NCBI GenBank assembly: GCA_030267565.1
Contig: BRXU01000003.1
Span: 8,417,501 to 8,481,500, forward strand
Source: Pleodorina starrii
Lineage: Eukaryota; Chlorophyta; Chlorophyceae; Chlamydomonadales; Volvocaceae
Reading direction: 5' to 3'
Length of the DNA: 64,000 nt
Shown: positions 39,724 to 51,300 of the stretch, piece after piece
Layout of the letters: each line of letters begins with the position of its first letter
Position numbering within the stretch: position 1 is the first letter of the stretch
Made by a program: the position numbers and the translations under genes
The notes under the pieces: model-generated
What the model was told of the DNA's origin: nothing
The model's database searches: none
The model's input: the letters and a program-made list of their open reading frames with translations, nothing else

Positions 39724-39837
39724 CGTACATCCGGGCCTCGAGGCAAACCAGGGCAGACGGCAGCGGCAATGGCTCCGGGCCGTACATGGCTCCGGGCCGT
39801 ACATCCGGGCCTCGAGGCAAACCAGGGCAGACGGCAG
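39724..39837. repeat. 40-bp direct repeat, two copies 74 bp apart
   Basis: Identical copies at 39724-39763 and 39798-39837, starting CGTACATCCGGGCCTCGAGG. The spacer contains two GGCTCCGGGCCGTACAT-like copies, suggesting repeated local duplication. No gene is supported around it; an ATC run lies at 39914-39932. Confidence 0.85.
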
Positions 39838-40939
39838 ACGGCAGCGGCTTGGCTGAAGCGGTTCATGAGCCTCCGGGTTCGTTTGAGCCGTACGAGCTCG
39901 TTGAAGCTTGTAACATCATCATCATCATCATCAGCGGCAAACCTTGATACCATCCAATCTGGGAGCTCAGGCCAGTTCATAAACTAACGTCATTGAGTGT
40001 CGTTCTGCACAATGACGACACATTGTTACCGTGCACTTGCGCTACCTGTCGCCTGACTCAGCGAGAGCCTACCTGACTTCCCACTCCATCTGCCTGATGG
40101 TGACATGCAAGAACTTCAACACCCCAATCAAAAATTGCCTTTCCATAACATTTATTGTAGAGCACACTTAACAGCCATCAGGGCGAGTTTCAGAATGCTG
40201 GCAAAACTGTATCCATCAGTGTAGCTTTATCAGCCTCATTGGCGTCATGCTAAAACGTGCAAATATTGGTTAGGCGTCGTGTACTACCTTCAGGGGAAAA
40301 CAATGCGTCGTAACCAAATGCCGGCCTCTCTATGCCGCTGTACGTCAAGGGCATTACTGCCCTCATGAAGGTTGTGAGAATGCCCGCTGGAAACAGCTCC
40401 ATGTACGGGACTGCGCCACCCTATGGGATGCGGGGAGGGGAGACTGAGTGGGCAGGAGCCAACCTGTTCGACGTACATTCCGCGCCGCCCATCGGCTGCA
40501 TCTCAACGTGTCGACGGCCACCCGATGGGCCCGCTGTGGACTCAAAGTTCGGGGAAAATAAAATCGGGACGGGCTTCCAATAAGTTCACCTCATCTGGTT
40601 GGGATTTCAATATGGATTGGTGTCTCTCATCAGGCCCTTTAGGCCGCCGCGGGTCGGTGGGGGTGGAGGGTGGGAAAGGGGTCCAACCTTGTCCGTCCGG
40701 CCACGGCTGCATTCCCTTGCGTTATGCTGGATTTACATGACACGTTACGGTATCACTTTACAGGAAACGTGGTCAGTTCGCATGGGGTAACGGGTCCGTT
40801 ACACGTTACGTGGCCATAAAGTCTAACGTGACCCCAGGGGGGGGGATGTAATTGACCAAACGTCGTTCCCTCGCCCCGTTACAGCCAGTACAACCTCATT
40901 TTAGCATAGTTTTGATTTCCTTCAACACCAATCATTCAG

Positions 40940-41305
40940 TTATGTCATATACCGTCGGCGTTCCCACTGCGAACTTCTCGCCAAACATACTACATGACGA
41001 AGGGCAACTCCGCACAAGCGCAGCGGCAGCAGAGAACTGCTCCTATGCACCATGCTCAAGCCAGGCATGTGTCCGGAATCAAGGCTCCCACGCGTTATGC
41101 TGAGTATCGCGTTCGGGGAAGCATTCGCTGGGGCCTTGGCCTGGCGGCCATCACTCAACACTATCACCGAATTGACTTCCAAATCTGCAACATAGCGCGC
41201 GAGCTCGAAGAGTGCTATATCACGCACGGCCTTGATGTCCTCTGCTTGTTTAATGCAATCCCGTGCTGCGCGTATTTGCTCAGAGAATTGCGTGGTCATG
41301 TCCAT
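40940..41305 (-). CDS. Short open frame inside the candidate transposon, unknown
   Basis: An ATG-started frame of 121 residues. The first ~60 residues look protein-like and helical (QIRAARDCIKQAEDIKAVRD, FELARYVADLEVNSVIVLSD); the remainder looks less so and may be intronic. No family was recognised. Its first four codons lie inside the edge of the 288-base duplicated unit, so the same start is copied at 41593, where it runs into a different sequence and soon stops. Confidence 0.3.
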   Translation of the reverse strand: MDMTTQFSEQIRAARDCIKQAEDIKAVRDIALFELARYVADLEVNSVIVLSDGRQAKAPANASPNAILSITRGSLDSGHMPGLSMVHRSSSLLPLRLCGVALRHVVCLARSSQWERRRYMT

Positions 41306-41429
41306 TTATGAATAGCTGCCTAGGTGCTCAAAGCTGCTGGGGCACATATAACGAACCGATACAAGGTCAGGCTGTTATGTGAATACATTTTATGATCAGT
41401 GCGCGGGAACAGCGCTGGAGAATGCGTGC

Positions 41430-41453
41430 CGTACTATTTTCGAAAATAGTACG
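41430..41453. repeat. 24-bp perfect palindrome (copy 1)
   Basis: CGTACTATTTT followed directly by its reverse complement CGAAAATAGTACG with no spacer; dyad centre between 41441 and 41442. Confidence 0.95.
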
Positions 41454-41717
41454 ACCTACAAGCGCACCGGTCCCTCAGCACGGTCGGCAGGCACTCCCGA
41501 ATGAGTTTCGCTGCCGGCTAGTTCTGCATAAAGTTAACATGCATCTTGACAAGGCGCTGCTGCTTCTCGACAAGACACAGTGGTCATGTCCATTTATGAA
41601 TAGCTGCCTAAGTTCTCAAAGCTGCTGGGGCACATATAACGAACAGATACAAGGTCAGGCTGTTATGTGAATACCTTTTATGATAAGTGCGCGGGAACAG
41701 CGCTGGAGAATGCGTGC

Positions 41718-41741
41718 CGTACTATTTTCGAAAATAGTACG
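41718..41741. repeat. 24-bp perfect palindrome (copy 2)
   Basis: Identical to the palindrome at 41430, displaced by exactly the 288-base duplication length. Confidence 0.95.
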
Positions 41742-43210
41742 ACCTACAAGCGCACCGGTCCCTCATCACGGTCGGCAGGCACTCCCGAATGAGTTTCGCT
41801 GCCGGCTAGTTCTGCATAAAGTTAACATGCATCTTGACAAGGCGCTGCTGCTTCTCGACAAGACACAGTGGTCGGTCAGGCCGAGCTTCCGAGAGCCATG
41901 CCTACGCCGCGCAGGGCCGGCCGCGGTCGCAGCCGCTCGCCGACGCCGCACAACTTTAGTATAATCATTATGCAAACAATGAGCGCGATGATCCCGCCAT
42001 CGAGGGCTTGGCGTACTCTGAGAACGAGCTCTCGCGCGCGCGATGAGGCCGACCTCGGCGCGTCGGGTTCCATTATGGGCAACGACGCTCGCAGGCTTCG
42101 TCCTAAGGGTTTAACATCGTGCTGGAGTGATATGACATGGGCGCTTTGACGTTACCGCCTCAAAACATAGTGTGTACGGACCTCGCGCCAACAGAGATAA
42201 CGTCCCCAAAACAGCCCATGTAAATTGGGATCCGTTTGGGCCTGCCACTTTACATGTAAACGTGAGGTAACGTAACGTGTCATGTAAAATGGCTATTACC
42301 CACCAACGTCAAAGCTTCCGCGCGCATTAAATATATAGCTACACGCACGATATGTAGAAGACATGCCCTGGAAATGCAAATGATTTCTTCGGCTGTCGGT
42401 CCGGCAGCCATTCGGCAGCAGACGGCACAAACAGACAGCCCCGCGCAGAACCCCGCGTGCGTGCATGTTGGCGGACCACGGACCTGTATACACGACGCAC
42501 GTCGTTGTGGCTGCCTCTCGTGGGCTGCCTACAGCAGAGCAGCCGGGGCAATGAGTCGGCTCCTTGCAGCCGGTGGCCCTCAGGAGGCGAGGATGGTGCC
42601 GTGTGGTACCGTATGGTTAGGTGAATGGGCTTGTACAGCGTTGGAGTAAGACCGGTGTCCAAAAGTGGGGACAGTTGGGGCAAGTTCGCCGCAAGGTTAT
42701 TTGCTTGGTTCTGCCGTGTTGCATTACGGCAGCAAAGCCGCGAGCCTCCAAATCGGCTTGGCAGCGATCATCCTTGCCGCGAAATCCCCTCTCAAGTCCC
42801 AACACCAACCCATTTGAAGTTGCACCAGTGCGACAGAAATGACAGCCACCCGAGCTGAACCGCTACGGAGTACCCCGGCAGCCGGAAGTCCCGACGCTCG
42901 TGGCTGGATAGCCAAGCACTACGCCTGAGCCCCGGCCCAACTATGTAATTGTACCAGAGTTTCGCTGAGTCGCCGCAATCCCACGTCGCCGCAACCCCCG
43001 GGGGGTCGCTCCGGGTGGGGGAAAGGAAGCTGGAGTTCACTGTCCCGGCAGCGGTGGATATGCCTCTTGGTAAGAGTCGAAACTAGGGCAGTTGAGGAAC
43101 CACTGCGCCCGCGACCGCAGGAAGCCGGGCGTTTCCTTGCCAAAAGGCTTTAGGCATAAGGCTAGAACATGTTGTACACTGGCCAGGAGGCTGCCGAGCT
43201 TGACCTGGTC

Positions 43211-45159
43211 TCAAGAGGTCATCCCGTCCCTTCCAATGGGAATATCAGCAGCCCGCCTAAGGGGCTCATAGACGGACACTCCATTAGAACGTGCAATGTG
43301 GAACGCATCCTCTACCGCCCCCGTCACATACCGCCCCGATGCTTCCGAGGCATAGTCACTCGCAAAGGATCCATCCAGTTGAGATAGCAACAACACGCCG
43401 TTGTCACGCTATCTCATGTGATTGCCATATAATGTGGCAGATACGGAGAACCGTTGCCTGATTAGTAAGAGCCGTTGTCGGTTACTTAGGAGCCGTTGGG
43501 TGTGGCCCCTTCGGATCAACTTCCGTGCACCGTTTCCGTGCGACGACAGAGTCGTCGACACTTTGTTGTTATTATATTTATTTGTTGTCATTGTACGGAT
43601 CCCCGACTGAGCAAGAAGCAATACAGCGCGGGTTCCCCTGGAGGTACGAAAAGTGCATTGCGCGGGCTTGTTATAGTCCGGCGGCCGTGCGAGACACCTT
43701 ATCTGTGTCTCGCACTGACGGAAGAGCACGCGCCTTCGGGAGACGAGCTACGCAGCTCTCTCCTAGGGCGACCTGGGCACGATGTCCTCCTCGGAGGACG
43801 GATTACCGAAACGGATCACCGAAAGAACTTACAAAGACTGCGTCACACGGTCTGTCAATCGCGGATCTGTGACTGTATGCTACTTAGAGTCTTAACACTG
43901 CAAAGTGCGAGACACAGCTGGTCGACGGCACCTTAGCTGGCGTGACACCGTCACGCCGGGCCTCTCCGAATCCCTTTCTCCCCCGCGGCTCCCTATCAAG
44001 ATCGTTTGAGCTCAAGTCCACTAACAGGCACCGCCTGAACTCCTGCAACACCTTTTCGAACGGCATCTCCAGCGCGGCGATCGCCCTGGCTTTCTCAGCG
44101 GTACATAGGTCCTCACGCACGTGCTGCGAACCCAGAACCCGAGAACGCCGAGGACCCGCAGCACCTTCCCGGCCCCAAAATACACATGCTCGCTTGTCGA
44201 GTGGTCTGCACTGAACACCTCCACACCAATGCACAAGTGTTGTTTGCCCGCCGGAAGAATTGTGCAGCTGCACCCTTCCTGTGCACGCTCCTCCCAGCCG
44301 ACCGTAATGTGCTAGCAGTAGCCGCACGACAGCACTCAACAGCGTCCCTCATCAATGCTCAACCGCCGTTGCGATGTGCCCGCCGCCGTCGCGTCACACA
44401 AACGTTGAGCACTGTGCCAATCAACCAACTCCGGTGCGATCTGATCGGTGCGATATGGATGGGATCGGTGCGGTATGGGCGGGTATACCGTACGCATATC
44501 CTTTGCAACGAATGCTCGGGCTCCCCTGTAGCGCAGTTTGCTTCCAAATTATCCGTACAAACCCGTACCCCCGTTCAATACAAATCCGGTGTCCAGCGCA
44601 GGCGCAGGCGCCACTTGCCAACTACATCTATCAGTGACGACATGCGCTTTGCAATTGTCGTACGTTGAAAAGCCGATGCCGAGCAACGCTATCGGGGAGG
44701 CCATTTTCCTCGCCACAGCCGCCCAATTCGATGTGCACACAGCATGCGGAACGAGGGGCAGTAGTTTTCCACTCAAGCTGGTTGCACACGATAACGAGGA
44801 ATTGCGCGCTTTCACCGCGTGCTAAAACCCTCCCCGACGCAGACATGCGCAAACTTGAACGCGTGGCACAGAAGTGCGAAGTCATGGCCGTGATGCCGAT
44901 GCCTTCCGTCACCGACTGCCAATACCATACAATTGGGATTGGGCTGTTGCCAGCGCCGCGCCCAAGCGAAGCCCCAACCTCAACCCGTACCCTGGTGACG
45001 CCGACTCCCCGACCCAACCCCACATCCGCGCCGCTCCCCATCATAGTATAACGTGTTCACTCCAACGTCCCTGCAGCAACAGCGGCAGATGCTTCTTATT
45101 TCATCAGTGTCGGCTTACTTGTCACACAATTTCGATACGACAGTCTCCTGTCCAAACAT
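43211..45159 (-). other. Coding-like minus-strand segments of an unidentified gene or remnant
   Basis: Several segments read like protein but no full model closes. In coding order: from an ATG at 45159 (MFGQETVVSKLCD, donor GTAAGC), an acceptor-led piece (DVGVNTLYYDGERRG) near 45060, ESAQFLVIVCNQLEWKTTAP with CVHIELGGCGEENGL near 44800 (an overlapping frame, AVARKMASPIALLGIGFSTY, is equally open), CIGVEVFSADHSTSEHVYFG near 44230, ARAIAALEMPFEKVLQEFRR near 44080, and YVTGAVEDAFHIARSNGVSV near 43330 followed by a stop at 43211. The order and the two best junctions are consistent with one gene head to head with the DUF789 gene; decayed coding sequence is also possible. No domain was recognised. 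Confidence 0.35.
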
Positions 45160-45388
45160 TGCGTAAGCGGATTTTTGCGTACGATTGAGCTCTGTGTTGA
45201 AAATGGCAGCATCACGTACATGTCGAGGGTCCGAAATCGCGGAGGCGCCCCAGATCACTCGTGCTCAACCCATCCTGGTTCAGAGAGCATAGCGGCCGCG
45301 TCCGCGGAGCTAACTCTGCATTATCCCGTGCAATCTACTAGTTTATGATAAGTAACAACGATAAAATTACGAAAATGCTCCAGACATC

Positions 45389-48300
45389 ATGGCTTCCTAC
45401 CCCAAACGCTCTCGTTCACGGTCACTGACTGAGGTACTTCGCAGCCCGTTCACGCTCCCGGCTAATGCACGGGGTAGGTTGATGTAATCATAGCTGTCTT
45501 CTGTGCTGCTCAGGTTCTTTGCACTTCGGGGGAGCAGGAGACACTTCGAGCGTCATCTGCCGTTGCTTTGCTGAGAGAGCAGCGCTTGGTCTTTGGCCCA
45601 TCCTTACCAGCGGTTGCGCCTTGCTGTGGTGACCAGGACCCGGTGCTTGCGGAGCTGCAAACTACCCAGGTATGAAGACTTCAGCGTAAATTCTGCTTGT
45701 GAGGCTTTTTCCTTGTCGCTCTGTCTCGATGGTTTCCTCGTCCTGCTGTTCTTCAGGCTATTATCTTTCAGGACTCGCGTGCACTTGGACGTCTTGTTAA
45801 GCCTCGTGTTTTGGTGGATTCGCCGGGAGAGCTCGCGCCGGGTTCGCTTGTTTCCCTTATCTTCGACTACTGGCAGCCGGCACCTGTGGACCGGAAGCAC
45901 GGTCCTGTGCAGCACCTGAGGATCCCTCTGGACTCGCGGTATTGCAGCACGTCATTGTTCTCGCTAAACGCGATCCTTACCGGACCGGGCGGCCCTGTTG
46001 CCTTGCCGAGCCACGAGTGGTCTGGTAGCAAATCGGCGGCTGCCGTCAACCAGCATCAGCAGAGGCTTGATTACATACGGACGCAGCAAAAGCTCTTCAC
46101 CGAGGGCGAGGGCAAGGACAGCCCGAACCGCCACCTGCTTGCTCGCAGTGACGCTGAATACACAATTGACACAGGTACGCATTGTTCCATGGTCTTTGCT
46201 AAGGGTTTGGGTGCTGTGTTGCGTTGGGGTACAAGCACATTCCCCTGTGGGGCGTTTAACCTGTCACAGAGGGGTAGTGGTTGCTTTACTATCACGGTTT
46301 TTGGCTTGATGTCACGGAACATGTGCGTTGTGTTTGCAGTCCCGGAGTGGGAGACGTCGTCGTTGTCCTTGACGTTCAACATCGCGGCGGAGCTTCCGTG
46401 GTTGCAGCGCATTATCCTGAAGCTGCTGGTGGTCCCGAAGGCGCCAGTTGATGACAACGGAGGCCTGGTCGGCGACACACGTGCCGAGGTCACCGCTAGC
46501 AGCTCCAGCGTCGGCGCGTCGGGCCTGGTAGATATGGCCAGCGCTTCGGCGCAACCCGTGCCGCAAGGGCACTCCGGAGGGCAGCAGGCAGGGAGAGACA
46601 TGCAGCCCGCAGACGACATGCTGCCGCAAACGCAGCAGACGCCCCAGTCGGATACACCCTCGTGTGCAGCGGCGGGTTGCACATCCGACACGGACGTTGA
46701 GTGTTTTGGCGTCCTTGCGCCTGCGGATGACGTGCGGAAGCTTGATGATGGCTTTTCGTCGCCGGCGGTCGCTCTGGCGAATTCCGGTACGGGTACTAAC
46801 AGACATGGACTCCAACAGAGGATGGCTTGGAAGTCCGGTTTGGGGGGGCAGGGCTGCTGGGTTTCATTTGTGAGCGGAAGATGTTTCCATGTTCAACAGT
46901 ATGACGGCTGCATCTATTGATGCTATTTTTCATGGTGCGTCACGCAGGCGGAGCCGCTGGCATCTGCCGGAGAGGTGCAGTGCAATCAACCCGCTCAGCC
47001 GGCGGCGGCGGCGAATCCCACGGCAGCAGCGATAGCGAGGATGATGGCACGACGCAAGGCCAGTCGGGCAGCGGACAGGGGCGCGCGACGGGCATCAGTG
47101 GGGGCGCCAGCGGGCCGGGAAGCGGCGGGGCCGGTGACGACGGGGACCGGGAGAACCCCGGGCGCGAGCGCGGGCGGGATCAGGAGCCTGCGAGCGCTAG
47201 TCCCAAGAATGGCCGCAAGCTGAAAGAGAAGAGCCATTTGGAGGCGGCGGATGGCGCCGCCGTCGAGGTGAACGGGCTCGAGTCCCAGCCGCTGGCTGTC
47301 ACCGCCAACAGCTCACCGGCCGTGCCTTCGAGTAGCCATAGCCACAGCGACCGCGACGCCGCCGCGTCGCTGCAGGAGGCCAGTAGCCGAAGCACGACCA
47401 TGGATACGGTTGATGCCAGCTCCGACGCAGCTGACGAGCAGCAGGTTGGCGTGGCGGAGTCGAAACCCACGGTCAAGTTGATACCCAACTGCGGCGGGCT
47501 CGTCTGCGGGGACGATGGTACAGCACACCCCGCCGTTGAGCTGCCGCCAGCGCCCGCTCTTGCAGCGCCAGGGAAGCAAACCTGCGCGGGCGGTAGTGGT
47601 GCTGGTAGTGGCGATAGCGATGGCACGCTTCAAGACAGCGCGGTAGCAGCAGCAACAGCAGCAGAAGCGAGGGTGTGCACCAGCGGGTGTTGCGGCCGCG
47701 GCTCGGCGTCCGGAGTCGACAGCGAACCCGGCCCCGCGAGGGAAACGGCCTTGTCTGTAGCTGGTTCAGACGAGGCTGCGGCGAAGTCCTCCACGGCCGT
47801 TGCGGAAGGCGACAGCGGGAGAGCAGCAGGGTTGTCGACAGGCCGTCGAAGATCGGACGACGTAGCACCCGAGCGCCCGTCTGTCGCCTCGGCCGGCCCA
47901 GCACTGAAAGGAGCAGGGCATGCGGCGGCACAGCCGATGGCGTCAGGCTTTGCAGCTGTTGGCGGCGCAGTTGGCGATGAGAGCTGCAGCGGGGTGCTGC
48001 CATCGTCGTCGCCGCCGGTCGCCTCGGCTGCTCCGCTGCCGCCAGTGCAGCTGCCGCCATCGCAACAGCAGAATCGCCCGTACCCCAACGGCGCGGCGTG
48101 GCCCCAGCACTTGAAGGGCATGTCTCAGACAGCTGATACGCAGCAACTGCTGCTGCAACAGCAACAACAGCACGCGCTGGGCGCGGCGGGCGCACCACAC
48201 CTGCCGCCACATGCGTCTCACCACGGCGTGCACGGGCATCCGCTTCAGAACGGCAAGGTGCGGAACGGGGAGCTGATACCAGATCCTACCCTCCTGGCGG

Positions 48301-51300
48301 CGCAGCAGCTGCTGCCTGCCCTGGCCGGGTATGCGCCTGTGCAAGGCGGCTCCGGGTCGGGGACGCCTGCGCTGCCGGCGCAGCAGCCTGTGGTGCAGCC
48401 GCATGCCTATGGGAACGGGGCGGTGGACGCGGCGCTGCTGCACCAGCTGCTGCTGGCTCAGCCGAATGGCGCGCTGCAGCTGCAGCACGGGGGGATGCCG
48501 TTGCACGGCCAGCAGCACATGCACTCGGCGGCGGTTTACAATTTGCTGCTCCAGCAGCAAGTGCAGCAGCACCAGGCGCAGCAGCAGCTCGTGCAGATGT
48601 TTCAGCCGCAGTACCAGCAACACGTCACCGCGCAGCACCAGGCACAACACCAGGCACAGCAGCAACAGCAATTGCTTCTGCAGGGGCTGGCGCACGCCGA
48701 GTCGCATTTTATGGTGCCTGCCTCTCCGGCCGCGCCGGCCGCCGAGTCCGCTGCGTTCTTCTCCTCGGCCGCGGCGTCGGCCCCCAGCGGGGCGCCGCTT
48801 CCCGCGCCGGCAGCGCCCTCAGCTACGCTAGCGGCTCATGTAGAGCCATCTGCTTTTCTGGCCGCCGACACCGCGCCGCAGCTGCAGCAACAACAACCGC
48901 AGCAGCAGGGGCTGGCGGCGCCTGTGAACGCGCCTCAGCCGCTGAACGTTACCCCCATCGTCACGCCAACGCCGGTTGTTTCGCAAATGCAGGCGGCCGG
49001 CGCGCAGTCAGGCGAGTCGGCTGGGCAGTCGGGCTGGGACCTCGGAAGCAGCGCGTCGTCAGTTCGCAGTGAGCCGACAAGTGCGACGGCGGCGTCACTG
49101 TTGGAGCAGCGTCCCATGGGTCCACAGCACCGCGTCCAAAGCCAGGGCAATATCCTGGCGGCCGCACACGGTGGCGGTGGGGGAGGCGGCGGCGGAGGGC
49201 AGATGGGCGCCGCGCGAGAAGGCAGCAGCGGCAGGCCCTACCGGGGTCGCACCAGCTTCAGCGGAATGGGGGGTCCGCCAGGAGGCACGGGCGGCGGCAG
49301 TTCCAGCAGCAATGGCGCATCCGGTGCCAGCCAGCCCTCCGTCATGATGCATGGAGGGGGCGGCGGCGCGTACGGGCCGCGTCCCTTCGGCGGGCACGCT
49401 GGGGGCTCGCGGCACGGGGGTGGCGGCGGCGGTGGCCATGGCTACCCCCGGGGGGGAGGCAGGTATGATGGCGGGTCGGCCGAAAGCAGCCGGCCTTCGT
49501 CGCGCGGGCCTCACCCGCACGGGTCGATGCGGCCTCCGCACCCCGCGGATCCGGTGCCGCCGCCGGAGTCGCTACCGTTGCCCGACCACCCCAAGGGCTC
49601 GTGCGACCTGGACCGCTTCATTTCCCAGATCGAGCCTGTCATTGCGATAGACCCCGCCAAGCCGCCGCAGCAGGCCCTGCAGGAGCTGCGTCTCCGCGAC
49701 CTGTGGAACTTCTACTTCGAGCCGAGCTTGTATGGGAGGTGGGTGTCGCGTGCACGCGCGCTTGGGAGACGAGAGGTTCAGTTTTGGTGGGTTGTGGGAT
49801 GCGCCTGAACAAACCGGGGGCCTCGACGGCCGTATTCATTTTGGACCGTTTCGGATTGGCTATTTTTAGACGTCGGTAAGGATCCAACGCATCCGCAAGA
49901 TTATAGTGCACATTGCGTCAGCCGAGCGGCGCCGTTAAGAGTTGAACACAGCGATTTAGTAATACACCGCCGGCGCTGCTTACTCGTCACCGCTCTTGTT
50001 TTAGGCGCACAGAGCAACCATTTACGCGCGCTGGCTTCTGCCTCGGCCCCAAGCCCTCTCGTCGTACGATTTGCTTTCGTCTCGCTCTCTCAGATGGTGA
50101 TGTTTCATGTGACCCGCCGCTCTCCCGCCGCACTTGATGCAACCCACCCATAAATCCGACCAACTGCAGGGAGGTATTCACGCTCGGAGGGCACCGCGGC
50201 GCTTCGAACTCGTACTTTGTGCCGTACCTGTCGGCTATCCAGATCTTTACGCGCGCGCTGCCCACGGACGTGGGTGGCACCAACCGCCTGTACGTCTCAG
50301 AGGACAACCAGGGCTGGCCCAAACACATGCACCTCAAGTTCGAGTACTTTGAGCAGGAGCTGCCCTTCAACCGCCTGCCGCTGTATGACCAAATCGAGCT
50401 GCTGTCCAGCACCATGGCCACGACAGCGTCAACATCAGCTGCTGGGAGGACGGCGGCGGCTGGCATCAGCGGCGGCGGCGGTTCGGGTGGCGGTGGCGTG
50501 GGGCAGGCTGGGGGCCGCACGCCGCCCACCGCCGCTGCTGCGAGCCCGGCGGGCACGGCCGCGGCGCCGCCGGCAGGTGCTGGAGCCAAGCCGGCAGCCA
50601 GCGGAGCCGAGGAAGCAGCGGTTGCTGCGCCAGCTAATGAGGACCCTCCTGGGGATTCGAAGGACCCCACGCCCAGCGCAGAGGCTGCCACGGGCACGGG
50701 TGGCGAGGAGGAGGCGGCGCCGACGGCCAGCAACGTCGCCCAGGCATCGGCGGCGTGCACCGGGCTGGCGGAGGGCGCAGTGGAGGGCGGTCAGGGTGCG
50801 GCAGTACCGGTGGCAGCCGCAAGTGGAGCGGCGCCTACCGCAGCATCCAATGCCGCCGCGGCGCAGCCCGCGACGCAGGCTGCGGCGCCGGCGGCGGCGC
50901 CCTCTCCGGACACCGACGCCCCTGGCGGGACTGGCGGCGCCGGCACGGGGCTGCTGTACGAAATGCGGTTGCTGGACGTGCACCCCGCCAGCTGGTTCGC
51001 GGTTGCGTGGTACCCGGTGTATCGCATCCCGGACGCGCCGCTGTACGCGCGCTTCCTGACCTTCCACTCGTTCGCGCCTCTCGTGGAGTCGATGCGAAAC
51101 GTGCACGAGCGGCTGGCAATGGGCCAGGTCGCGCCGTACTACATCCTCTCCCTGCCGGTGGGGCCTTACAGACGGGATGGTAGGGAGTAAATATATGCAG
51201 GGAACAAAGCCGCAGGCCTAATGCTGGGGTGGAGGGAACGGCGCGGGCGCGGGGTAGCGGGAGGTAGGAGGCGACGCCCCGTGGACGTCCATGTTGGGAG

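Larger units (their letters stand above)
41294..41868. repeat. 288-bp tandem duplication, two copies
   Basis: Units of 288 bases at about 41294-41581 and 41582-41869, differing at only a few positions (for example CTAGGTG/CTAAGTT and GAACCG/GAACAG). Both lie within the candidate transposon. Each contains one 24-base perfect palindrome. Confidence 0.92.
40732..42288. mobile_element. Candidate non-autonomous DNA transposon with terminal inverted repeats
   Basis: An 18-base perfect terminal inverted repeat bounds 1557 bases: TTTACATGACACGTTACG at 40732-40749 and its reverse complement at 42271-42288. Weaker inverted similarity continues inward (CACTTTACA…AAACGTG on the left, CACGTTTACATGTAAAGTG on the right) and slightly outward. 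Subterminal GTTACG/GTAACG motifs are dense, a feature of hAT-like and related elements. No target-site duplication was clear. The interior holds a 288-base tandem duplication and a small minus-strand open frame but no recognisable transposase. Class and family are inferred. Confidence 0.6.
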
